Assembly (NCBI RefSeq): GCF_001969385.1
Contig: NZ_CP014796.1
Coordinates: 3,737,501 to 3,801,500, forward strand
DNA: 64,000 nucleotides
Source of the DNA: Salipiger profundus
GTDB taxonomy: Bacteria; Pseudomonadota; Alphaproteobacteria; Rhodobacterales; Rhodobacteraceae
Direction: 5' to 3'
Both the position numbers and the translations under genes were made by a program. Under the pieces are notes generated by a model. That model had not been told where the DNA came from, did not search any database, and saw nothing but the letters and a program-made list of their open reading frames with translations. Shown one piece after another: positions 39,515 through 47,603 of the stretch. Within the stretch, counting starts at the first letter, position 1; each line of letters starts with the position of its first letter.

Positions 39515-41680
39515 ATGGCCGATACCAGTACCGACGCGGGGCTTGCTCCGCGCCGCAGGCCCGGCCTTACCACGCGCCTGCGCTACCGTCTCATTCCCGA
39601 CCACCTGCTGGGCGAGATCCTCGCCAAGCCGTGGATCGACACCGCCATCCCGGCGATCATCCTGGCGATCACCATCGCGGTCTTCGCGGCGCTGACGCCG
39701 GACTTCTACAGCGCCAGCAACCTCGGCAACCTCGGCCGCGTGCTGGGCGAATACCTGATCATCGCGCTGGGACAGGCGGTGGTGATCCTGGCCGGCGGCA
39801 TCGACCTGTCGATCGGCTCGATCTTCGCGCTGTGCAATTTCGTCGGCATCTTCCTCGTCTTCACCGCCAAGCTGCACGTGCTGCTGGCACTGCCGCTGGT
39901 GATCGCGATCGGCGGGCTGATCGGGGCGTTCAACGGCTACCTCATCGGCTACCTGCGGCTGCGGGCATTCCTGACCACGCTGGTGACGCTTATCATCGTG
40001 CGTTCGATCACCGACATCCTCGTGGTGCGCTACGGCTCGAGCCTCATCACCGATTTCGACATCAACGGCATCGACCTCTTCGACTGGTTCGCGGACGGCA
40101 GCGTGTTCGGCCTGGCCTCATCCGCGCTGGTGGCGCTCGGACTGGCGGTGATCTTCCACGTGGTGCTGAGCCGCACCCGCTTCGGCTGGCATGTCGCCGC
40201 GGTGGGCGGTTCGCGCCGCTCGGCCTTCAATGCCGGGATCAAGGTGCGCCGGACGGTCTTTCTCACCTACGTGATCTCGGGCGCGACGACCGGGGCGGCG
40301 GCGTTCTTCTACGTCACCCGCCTGTCGGCGACCGGCTCGAGCACCGGTGTCGGGCTTGAGATGATCATCATCACCAGCGTGATCCTCGGCGGCATCAGCC
40401 TCGGCGGCGGCCGCGGCTCCATCCTCAAGGCGGTGCTGGGCACGCTCGTCGTGGTCATCATCACCTTCAGCCTGCTGCGGTTGGGCCTGGCCTCGGGCGG
40501 AAGCTCGGTGGTGTTGGGTGCGATCCTGCTGCTGGCGGTGGTCATCGACATCCGCTGGAACAAGAACCGCCACAAGCTGCTCAACCGCACCTATGCCTCG
40601 CCGACGCTGCTCGAGATGCCGCCGATGCCCGACATCGCCGAGGGCTCGTCTTCCCCCTATGCGCGACGCAACCGGCTGGACGACGTCGAGGTGATCGGCA
40701 AGGGCGTTCTCGACGGTCCGGAAGACATCATCATCGACGACGAGGGCAACCTTTTCGCCGGCACGAGAAAGGGCGAGATCTATCGCTTCTTCGGACCTGA
40801 TTTCAAGGAGTTCGAGGTCTTTGCTCACACCGGCGGACGGCCCTTCGGCATCACCGTGGACCGTGACGGCTCGATCCTCTGCTGCGTTGCCGGTGCAGGG
40901 CTCTACCGCATCACCAAGGACCGCGAGATCATCGCGCTTTCGACCCAGACGCAGCGCTCGCTGACCTCGATCAAGGATGACAGCCGGGTGCGCATGGCCG
41001 ACGATCTCGACGTCGCGCCGGACGGGCGGATCTTCTACACCGATCCCATCGGCCGCTACGATGCCTCGGAATGGCTTTCGGATGCGCTCGAGGGGCGCGG
41101 CACCGGACGACTGCTGTGCTTCGATCCCGCCGACGGCTCGACGAAAACCCTGCAAAAGGGGCTGCTCTTCGCCAACGGCGTCTGCCTCACCCACGACGGG
41201 CAGGCGATGCTCGTCGCCGAGACCTGGGGCGCGAAGATCGGCAAGTACTGGATCGCCGGACCGAAGAAGGGCACCTGGGAGCCGTTCATCACCGATCTGC
41301 CGGGCTACCCCGACAACATCAACCGCGCGTCGGACGGCACCTATTGGGTGGCGCTGGTCGGCATGCGCTCGAAGGCGTTCGACCTGGCCCTCGAGATGCC
41401 GGGGTTCCGCAAGCGCATGATCCGTCGGGTGGCGCCGGACAACTGGCTGTTCCCGAACACCGGCACCGGCTGCATCCTGAAGTTCGACGAGCAGGGCAAC
41501 ACCATCGAGAGCTACTGGGACCGCCCCGACGGCGCTTGGCCGCAGATCACCTCGATGTGCGAGCACAAGGGCCGGCTGTTCCTCGGTGGGGTCATCAACG
41601 ACAGGGTTGGCGTGTTGACGCTCGAGACCGCCGACCCCGACTGGACGCAATACGAGTCTTACTGGGGAGGCAAGGCATGA
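39515..41680 (+). CDS. ABC permease fused to strictosidine-synthase/SMP-30-like propeller (cassette 2)
   Basis: A 721-residue fusion paralogous to that of cassette 1. The permease occupies residues 35-355, with GGIDLSIGS near 92 and GGSRRSAFNAGIKV near 230. The linker WNKNRHKLLN is followed by a propeller at about 390-718. Metal-ligand motifs are DGPEDIII, FANGVCLT and LPGYPDNINRASDG. GRIFYTD, RLLCFDP and VAETWGAKIGKYW complete the Str_synth pattern. The propeller should lie on the cytoplasmic side, at the exit of the channel, where it could hydrolyse the imported lactone or ester. The stop overlaps the next start by 4 bases (ATGA). An independent second copy argues that the fusion is real and not an assembly artefact. 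Confidence 0.92.
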   Translation: MADTSTDAGLAPRRRPGLTTRLRYRLIPDHLLGEILAKPWIDTAIPAIILAITIAVFAALTPDFYSASNLGNLGRVLGEYLIIALGQAVVILAGGIDLSIGSIFALCNFVGIFLVFTAKLHVLLALPLVIAIGGLIGAFNGYLIGYLRLRAFLTTLVTLIIVRSITDILVVRYGSSLITDFDINGIDLFDWFADGSVFGLASSALVALGLAVIFHVVLSRTRFGWHVAAVGGSRRSAFNAGIKVRRTVFLTYVISGATTGAAAFFYVTRLSATGSSTGVGLEMIIITSVILGGISLGGGRGSILKAVLGTLVVVIITFSLLRLGLASGGSSVVLGAILLLAVVIDIRWNKNRHKLLNRTYASPTLLEMPPMPDIAEGSSSPYARRNRLDDVEVIGKGVLDGPEDIIIDDEGNLFAGTRKGEIYRFFGPDFKEFEVFAHTGGRPFGITVDRDGSILCCVAGAGLYRITKDREIIALSTQTQRSLTSIKDDSRVRMADDLDVAPDGRIFYTDPIGRYDASEWLSDALEGRGTGRLLCFDPADGSTKTLQKGLLFANGVCLTHDGQAMLVAETWGAKIGKYWIAGPKKGTWEPFITDLPGYPDNINRASDGTYWVALVGMRSKAFDLALEMPGFRKRMIRRVAPDNWLFPNTGTGCILKFDEQGNTIESYWDRPDGAWPQITSMCEHKGRLFLGGVINDRVGVLTLETADPDWTQYESYWGGKA

Positions 41681-42753
41681 TTTCGATGGTCAAGGACAGC
41701 TACGACCGGTTCCGCGGCTCGGGGGCTCATGCACTGACGGTGCCGCCGCTCGACGGTGCCTTCCGGGCCAATTCGTCGCTCGACGCGGCGCCCGTGGTGC
41801 TGCGCTGCCACGACGCGGACAACGTGGTGCTGCGCAACGGCGCGCTGCACTTCTCCAGCGGGGGCACGGTCCTGCGGATGGAAGCCGACGGCTCGGTCGA
41901 CCGGGTGCTGTCCGGCGTGGGCGAGATCACGGCGATGGCTGCCGGCCCCGGCGGACAGCTGGCCATCGCCCACGAGGGCGGTGCCGTCACCATCGTGTCG
42001 GACACCGGCAAGCGCGAGATCGCCCCGGTCCAGCCGGGCAGCGACGTCACCGCGCTGTGTTTCCTGCGGGACGGCGGGCTGGCGGCGGCGATCGGCGCCG
42101 AGGGCCTGCGCTTTCGCGACTGGCGACGCGATCTGATGCTGCGGGGCCGGACCGGCTCGGTCTGGCGACTGCCCGAAGGCGGCGACCCGGAGTGCATGTC
42201 GCGGCGTCTCGCCTATCCCATCGGTCTGCTTGAAGAAGAGAGCGGCGCGCTGCTCGTATCGCTCGCGTGGGATCACGCGGTTGCCCGTCTCGAAAAGGGA
42301 CGACGTCCGCAGACGGTGCTCGGGCACCTGCCCGCCTACCCTGCCCGGCTCGCGCCGGCCGCCGGTGGCGGCTACTGGCTGAGCTTCCTGTCGGTGCGCA
42401 ATCAGCTGGTTGAGTTCGCACTTGGAGAGCGCCGCTACGTCGAGCGGATGCTGGCCGAGATCGAGCCCGAATACTGGCTTGCCCCCGCGCTGTCGCCACC
42501 GGACAGTCCTCTCGCCCCGATGCAGGCCGGGGCCGAGCGCCACCATGGCGAGATGAAACCCTGGGCGCCATCGCTCAGCTACGGGCTGATCGCACGGATC
42601 GGGCCCGATCACCTGCCGCGGATGTCGCTTCACAGTCGTGCGGATGGCAACCGGCACGGGCTGACCAGCCTCGCCGCAGACGGCGACACCGTCTTTGCAA
42701 GCAGCCGCGGCGCGGGTGGCATCATCCGCATCGAGACGGAGGGCGCGACGTGA
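41677..42753 (+). CDS. Stand-alone propeller protein, degenerate SMP-30/Str_synth relative (cassette 2)
   Basis: A 358-residue soluble protein equivalent to the gene at 17351. Propeller-type repeats are seen (GTVLRMEADGSV, GSVWRLPEGG, YWLSFLSVRNQLVEF). The two ligand motifs are altered: the NGV motif is IGL, and the YPDN motif is YPAR. The loss is therefore shared with the cassette 1 protein although the replacing residues differ. A non-catalytic role such as ligand sensing, gating of the fused propeller, or assembly is likely. The start is coupled to the fusion gene by a 4-base overlap after a GGGGAGG site, and the end overlaps the ATPase gene. Confidence 0.75.
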   Translation: MISMVKDSYDRFRGSGAHALTVPPLDGAFRANSSLDAAPVVLRCHDADNVVLRNGALHFSSGGTVLRMEADGSVDRVLSGVGEITAMAAGPGGQLAIAHEGGAVTIVSDTGKREIAPVQPGSDVTALCFLRDGGLAAAIGAEGLRFRDWRRDLMLRGRTGSVWRLPEGGDPECMSRRLAYPIGLLEEESGALLVSLAWDHAVARLEKGRRPQTVLGHLPAYPARLAPAAGGGYWLSFLSVRNQLVEFALGERRYVERMLAEIEPEYWLAPALSPPDSPLAPMQAGAERHHGEMKPWAPSLSYGLIARIGPDHLPRMSLHSRADGNRHGLTSLAADGDTVFASSRGAGGIIRIETEGAT

Positions 42754-44288
42754 ACATGACCCGAAGCGAGGCCATGACCGAGCAGCTCAACCGCCCCCCC
42801 GCCGAGACCGTCCTGGAAATGCGCGGGGTCACGAAGAGCTACCACGGTGCGATCGCGGTCAACGAGGTCGATTTCACCCTTCGGCGAGGCGAGGTGCACG
42901 CGCTGCTCGGCGAGAACGGCGCCGGCAAGTCCACCCTCACGAAGATGATGAGCGGCGTCACCGCGCCGACCTCGGGCGAGGTGCTGCTCGACGGCGCGCC
43001 CTATTCCGCAGAGACCCCCGCCGAGGCACGCGAGCATGGCGTGGTCATGGTGTTCCAGGAAACCAGCCTCGTGAACTCGATGACGGTGGCACAGAACCTC
43101 TATCTGGGCGACGAGAAGGCGTTCAACCGGTTGCGGCCGCTGTATATTTCCGCGCAGGTCTTTCTCAGCTCGCTGAATTTCGAGGTGGATCCATGGGCGC
43201 TTGCCGGCACCCTCGGGGCCGCCAAGAAGCAGATGGTGGAGATCGCGCGGGCCGTTCACCACGAGGCCCGCATCATCATCTTCGACGAGCCCACGACCGC
43301 GCTCACGCCGGAGGAGAAGGAACATTTCTTCGCGCTCGTGCGGCGTCTGAAGGCGAAGGGCGTCTCCATCATCTTCATCTCGCATGCGCTTGAAGAGGCG
43401 CTGGAGATCGCCGACCGCATCACCATCCTGCGCGACGGCAGCCACGTCATCACCGACGACACCCATGCCTTCGACCGCGAGAGCATCGTGCGCCACATGG
43501 TGGGACGCGACCTGTCGGCACAGATCTACTCGGGCGGCACCCGCACGCCGCGCCCGCGCGGGCCGCTACGTCTGAGCGTCGAGAACCTGTCGATGGGCAA
43601 GGCCGTCCGAAACAACAGCTTCTCGGTCTTTGCCGGCCAGGTCACCGGGCTCTTCGGGCTGATCGGCTCGGGCCGGACCGAGACCGCAAAGATCGTGTCG
43701 GGTGTGCTCAAGCGCAACACCTTCCATGGCGGCACGGTCCGTCTTGACGGCAAGGCTGTGCGCTACCGGGTGCCGCGTCAGGCGATGAAGGACGGGGTGC
43801 TCTACGTCACCGAGGACCGCAAGGTCGAGGGCTTCTTCGAGACCATGTCGATCCGCGACAACCTCGTGATGGGACGCCTGGCGCAGCGCGGCGGACCACT
43901 GGTGCTGAACAGCGCCGAGGCGCGCGCGCTCTATGATGACTGGAAGAAACGTCTGAACATCAAGGCCCTGTCCGACGAATCCAAGGTTGTCGAACTTTCG
44001 GGCGGCAACCAGCAGAAGGTCGTGATCGCCAAGAGCCTCGTGCAGGAGCCGCGGCTCATCATCTTCGATGAGCCGACACGCGGGGTCGACGTGGGCGCCA
44101 TTGCCGAGATTCACGAGATGATCAACGGGCTCGCCGAAGCCGGTCTCGCGGTGGTGGTGATCTCTTCCTACCTGCCCGAGGTGCGCAGCCTGTCGGACCG
44201 CATCCTCGTGATGCGCACCGGCCGTGTCGTGGCCGAGTTCGACCCGGATGCATCGGAGGACGAGATCATGTTCGCCTCGGTCCACTAG
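42750..44288 (+). CDS. ABC importer ATP-binding protein, two-domain CUT2 type (cassette 2)
   Basis: A 512-residue tandem ATPase closely similar to the cassette 1 protein. Domain 1 has Walker A GENGAGKST near residue 52, signature GAAKKQMVEIARA and Walker B IIIFDEPTTALT. Domain 2 has the relaxed GLIGSGRTE, LSGGNQQKVVIAKS and LIIFDEPTRGVDVG. GTG is taken as start because GTGA overlaps the propeller stop by 4 bases; an ATG two codons later is the alternative. It powers uptake through the permease and the permease-propeller fusion. It is the last gene of the cassette. Confidence 0.92.
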   Translation: MNMTRSEAMTEQLNRPPAETVLEMRGVTKSYHGAIAVNEVDFTLRRGEVHALLGENGAGKSTLTKMMSGVTAPTSGEVLLDGAPYSAETPAEAREHGVVMVFQETSLVNSMTVAQNLYLGDEKAFNRLRPLYISAQVFLSSLNFEVDPWALAGTLGAAKKQMVEIARAVHHEARIIIFDEPTTALTPEEKEHFFALVRRLKAKGVSIIFISHALEEALEIADRITILRDGSHVITDDTHAFDRESIVRHMVGRDLSAQIYSGGTRTPRPRGPLRLSVENLSMGKAVRNNSFSVFAGQVTGLFGLIGSGRTETAKIVSGVLKRNTFHGGTVRLDGKAVRYRVPRQAMKDGVLYVTEDRKVEGFFETMSIRDNLVMGRLAQRGGPLVLNSAEARALYDDWKKRLNIKALSDESKVVELSGGNQQKVVIAKSLVQEPRLIIFDEPTRGVDVGAIAEIHEMINGLAEAGLAVVVISSYLPEVRSLSDRILVMRTGRVVAEFDPDASEDEIMFASVH

Positions 44289-44314
44289 GGTCCGACATGA
44301 TGCCAAGGCAAACG

Positions 44315-44331
44315 CCTATGAGGGGCAAAGG
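44315..44331. promoter_or_regulatory. LysR-type box CCTATG-N5-CAAAGG
   Basis: A 6-5-6 dyad with one A/T exchange, upstream of TRAP system 1. Its centre lies about 65 bases before the expected transcription start of the TTGACA promoter at 44352, the classical position of a LysR recognition site. Confidence 0.5.
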
Positions 44332-44351
44332 TCGTGGCGGCCCGGGCTTCG

Positions 44352-44381
44352 TTGACAGCCCGAACCGGCAGACCGTAGCCT
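44352..44381 (+). promoter_or_regulatory. Sigma-70-type promoter of TRAP system 1
   Basis: A consensus TTGACA at 44352-44357, an 18-base spacer and TAGCCT at 44376-44381. The poor -10 fits an activator-dependent promoter. The LysR-type box lies immediately upstream. Confidence 0.5.
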
Positions 44382-44549
44382 GATTTTCGAGGGATATCCG
44401 GGAGGAGAAACGGACCGGCCGCGTCGCCTGAGCAGCGCGCCGACAATCCCCGAAACCATCACTGAAGGGGTCCCTGCGGGGCCCGCTCACGAGCCTGTCG
44501 CCACCTCGGCAACGGGCCCGATATCGACGTGTCGAAAGGGGAGATCCAC

Positions 44550-45083
44550 ATGGAAGACGACGACGGCCACGGCAAGCTGCACCTGCTGCACATCCTGTTC
44601 GGGTTGCCACTGCTGCTGATGATGGCGCACGTCTGCCTCGACGTTCTGCTGCGCCAGGTCTTCGGGATCATCCTGCCCGGCACGCTCGAGATCGTATCGT
44701 TCCACTACATGGTGATCGCCGTTTTCCTGCCGCTGGCGCTGGTCGAGCTCTGGCGCAAGTCGGTGGCGGTCGACATCGTCTACCTGATGCTGCCGCGACG
44801 GGCGCAGCTGGTGCTCATCGCGCTGGTGCTGGCAACCACTGCGGCGGTCTACCTCGGTCTTGCCTGGCGCACCTGGGGCGACGCCATGGGCGCGATGCGG
44901 CGCGGAGATTTCCTGATGGGGGGGCGCCTCGAGGTGCCGACCTGGCAGTCGCGCTTCGCACTGCCGCTGGGCTTCGGCTCGGCCGGGCTGGTCGCACTGT
45001 GGCAGCTCTGGGGCGTGCTCTCCGGACGTGACCGCGACAGCTGGACCCAGCAGGGCGCCAACACCAGCGCGGAGGTCGAATGA
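44550..45083 (+). CDS. TRAP transporter small permease, DctQ (system 1)
   Basis: A 177-residue four-helix membrane protein of the DctQ family. Hydrophobic segments lie near residues 14-34, 48-68, 88-110 and 135-155. The LEIVSFHYMVIAVFLPLALVEL region contains the characteristic helix 2 block. The start is set by AAAGGGGAG. It docks the binding protein-transport unit together with DctM, whose gene begins directly after this stop. The operon order is Q, M, P and then a PrpD-like gene, so the imported acid may be that enzyme's substrate. Confidence 0.9.
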   Translation: MEDDDGHGKLHLLHILFGLPLLLMMAHVCLDVLLRQVFGIILPGTLEIVSFHYMVIAVFLPLALVELWRKSVAVDIVYLMLPRRAQLVLIALVLATTAAVYLGLAWRTWGDAMGAMRRGDFLMGGRLEVPTWQSRFALPLGFGSAGLVALWQLWGVLSGRDRDSWTQQGANTSAEVE

Positions 45084-46394
45084 ATGGACAAGGTTGATAT
45101 CGGTCTTCTGAGCCTCGTCGCCACGCTGGTGCTGCTGGCCCTTCGCCTGCCCATCGGCATCGCTCTGGCGCTGGTCTCCTTCGTGGGCATCGCCGCGATC
45201 ACCTCTGTCGGAGCGGCCTGGGGCATCGTCAGCACCATCCCCTACAGCTTCGTCGCGACGTGGGAGTTCAGCGCCGTCCCGATGTTCCTGCTGATGGGCT
45301 ATCTCGCCGCGCGCACCGACATGACCGGCGGCCTGTTCCAGGCCATGCGCATCCTGCTGGCCCGGGTGCCGGGCAGCCTTGCCTCGGCGTCCGTGGGCGC
45401 GAGCGCCCTCTTCGCCGCGGCGTCCGGCTCGTCGCTGGCAACCTCGGCGGCGCTGTCGAAGATCGCCGTGCCCGAGATGCTGCGCGCGGGCTACGACAAG
45501 GGGCTTGCCACCGGCACCATCGCCGCCTCGGGCACGCTGGGCTCGCTGATCCCGCCGTCGATCCTGCTGGTGATCTACGGGCTGTTCACCTCGACCCCGA
45601 TCGGCCCGCTGTTCATGGCGGGCTTCATCCCCGGCGCGCTGACCGCCTTCGCCTTCGTCGCGATGATCATGCTGCGGGTCTGGCGCAATCCGTCGATCGC
45701 CCCGAAGCTGCAGACGCAGTTCACCCGCGCCGAGAAGATTTCCGCACTGCTCGACATCTGGCCGTTGCCGACCCTGATCGTCGGGGTGCTGGGCGGCATA
45801 TTCTTCGGTGTCATCACCCCGACGGAAGCCGGTGCCGTCGGAACCGCGCTGGTGATCCTCATCTCCATCCTGCGGCGGCAATTCTCGCTGAAGATGCTGG
45901 CACAGGCGGCGGCGGATGCAGCGGTCGCCACCTCGGTGATGTTCGTCATCGCGGTCGGCGCATCCATGTTCGTCCGGCTCATGGCCTTCAGCCAGCTGCC
46001 CGGCTTCGCCGCCGACGTCATCCTCGGCATCAGCGACAACCCCTTCGTGGTCATCCTGCTGATCTCGCTGATCTTCGTGTTCCTGGGGATGTTCGTCGAC
46101 GCGGTGGGGATCATGCTGCTGGTGCTGCCGGTCATCATGCCGCTGCTCGACCAGCTCGACATCAACATGATCTGGTTCGGCATCATCACCATCAAGCTGC
46201 TCGAGATCGGGCTAATCACACCGCCGGTGGGGCTCAACGTCTACGTGGTGCGCACCGCGCTCGGGAACCTCGTGAGCCTGCCGACGATCTTCCGGGGCGC
46301 CGCCTGGTTCATGCTGACCGATCTCGTGGTCCTGCTGATCCTCGTGGCCTTCCCCGTCATCACGCTTTGGCTGCCGGGCGTGATGGCGCACTGA
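45084..46394 (+). CDS. TRAP transporter large permease, DctM (system 1)
   Basis: A 436-residue integral membrane protein with about twelve hydrophobic segments. The DctM landmarks are clear: FAAASGSSLATSAALSKIAVPEM near residues 111-133, GTIAASGTLGSLIPPSI near 146, and FGVITPTEAGAVG near 240. It forms the ion-coupled channel. It starts immediately after the DctQ stop. The next gene is the cognate binding protein, 29 bases downstream. Confidence 0.94.
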   Translation: MDKVDIGLLSLVATLVLLALRLPIGIALALVSFVGIAAITSVGAAWGIVSTIPYSFVATWEFSAVPMFLLMGYLAARTDMTGGLFQAMRILLARVPGSLASASVGASALFAAASGSSLATSAALSKIAVPEMLRAGYDKGLATGTIAASGTLGSLIPPSILLVIYGLFTSTPIGPLFMAGFIPGALTAFAFVAMIMLRVWRNPSIAPKLQTQFTRAEKISALLDIWPLPTLIVGVLGGIFFGVITPTEAGAVGTALVILISILRRQFSLKMLAQAAADAAVATSVMFVIAVGASMFVRLMAFSQLPGFAADVILGISDNPFVVILLISLIFVFLGMFVDAVGIMLLVLPVIMPLLDQLDINMIWFGIITIKLLEIGLITPPVGLNVYVVRTALGNLVSLPTIFRGAAWFMLTDLVVLLILVAFPVITLWLPGVMAH

Positions 46395-46423
46395 CAACGG
46401 CACAATTTCGAGGAGGAGGAAAG

Positions 46424-47548
46424 ATGATCAACCTGAGGACCCTGGCGGGCAGCACCGCTCTCGTGCTTGCCGCCGCTCCGGCGCTGGCCGCAGACTACAC
46501 GTTCTCGACGTTCCTGGGGCCGAACCACCCCATCACGCTGAACCTGCATGTGCCCTGGGCCGAGGACGTGGCCGAGCGTACCGACGGCGAGATCGACTTC
46601 GAGGTCTACGTCGGCGGCGCGATCCTGCCGGGAAACGGCGTGCTTCAGGGCGTTGCCCAGAACGTCGCGCAAGGCGGCTTCATCACCGCCGGCTACGTGC
46701 CGGCCGAAATGCCGGTGTGGAACGTCATCGGCGATGTCGCCTGGGAGGCATCGAGCGACTACGCGGTGACCCTCGCGGCCACGGAATTCGGCCTGCTGAA
46801 CCAGCTCGGGCACGACGAATGGACCGGCAACGGCGTCGTCTTCACCGGCAGCGCATCGACGGTGATGTACAGCTACCTCTGCCGGGGCGAGCCGAAGAGC
46901 CTCGAGGACTTCGAGGGCCTGCGGATCCGCACCGCCGGCAACGGCTGGGCGCGCTTTGCCGAGAGCATCGGCGCGGTGCCGGTGAACGTCTCCTACACCG
47001 AGACGTATTCCGCGCTGGAGCGCGGGGCCATCGAATGCACCAATCTCGATCCGACCCATCTCTACAACGGTGCGCAGGTCGCCGAGGTGGTGGACTCCGT
47101 GGTGATGCTGCCGATGGGCCCGTTCTTCAGCCAGGCCGCCTGGGCGTTCAACCAGTCGTTCTGGAACGACCTGAGCGCCGAGCAGCGGCGGATCATCTTC
47201 GAGGAATCCGCCCGTTCCCTCGTGCGGCTGCATGACGCGCAGGACAAGATGCTCGAGGACAACCTCGCGCAGGCCCGAGAGAACGGTCTCGCGGTGATCG
47301 AACCGGCCGAGGATCTCGTGGCTGCCAAGGACGCCTTCGTCGCCGACGGCATCGGTGGGCTGGCGAAGATCGCCGAGAACCGCGGCGTGGCGAACTACCA
47401 GCAGGCGATCGACGAGTTCTCCGCCCTGCTCACCAAGTGGGACGGGCTCCTGGCCGAGAACGATCGGGACGATCCAGAGGCGATGTACGATCTCATCATG
47501 ACCGAGCTCTACGACAAGCTCGACCCGGAAACCTACGGCGTCGAATGA
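46424..47548 (+). CDS. TRAP transporter solute-binding protein, DctP (system 1)
   Basis: A 374-residue periplasmic binding protein. The signal peptide ends at ALA/ADY near residue 23. GLRIRTAGNGWARF near 165 provides the Arg that usually binds the ligand carboxylate, and the ETYSALERGAIECTN block near 195 is the family hallmark. GAGGAGGAGG precedes the ATG. It serves the DctQM pair directly upstream. It is only distantly related to the binding proteins at 6280 and 59453, so the ligand differs. A short hairpin follows the stop. Confidence 0.92.
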   Translation: MINLRTLAGSTALVLAAAPALAADYTFSTFLGPNHPITLNLHVPWAEDVAERTDGEIDFEVYVGGAILPGNGVLQGVAQNVAQGGFITAGYVPAEMPVWNVIGDVAWEASSDYAVTLAATEFGLLNQLGHDEWTGNGVVFTGSASTVMYSYLCRGEPKSLEDFEGLRIRTAGNGWARFAESIGAVPVNVSYTETYSALERGAIECTNLDPTHLYNGAQVAEVVDSVVMLPMGPFFSQAAWAFNQSFWNDLSAEQRRIIFEESARSLVRLHDAQDKMLEDNLAQARENGLAVIEPAEDLVAAKDAFVADGIGGLAKIAENRGVANYQQAIDEFSALLTKWDGLLAENDRDDPEAMYDLIMTELYDKLDPETYGVE

Positions 47549-47561
47549 TGCACAACGCGGC

Positions 47562-47579
47562 GTGCCCCCGGAGGGGCAC
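47562..47579. terminator. Hairpin after TRAP system 1 binding-protein gene
   Basis: A perfect 7-bp stem (GTGCCCC / GGGGCAC) with a CGGA loop between the binding-protein gene and the PrpD-like gene. It has no T-run and probably protects the mRNA 3' end or attenuates transcription. Confidence 0.45.
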
Positions 47580-47603
47580 ACCGCTTCCACGAAAGGAGAC
47601 CCC

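Noticed and set aside
34947..39515. A 1522-codon open frame on the minus strand
   Set aside because: It is antisense to the hydroxylase and ABC genes, has Arg/His/Gly-rich composition typical of GC-rich shadow frames, and shows no domain.
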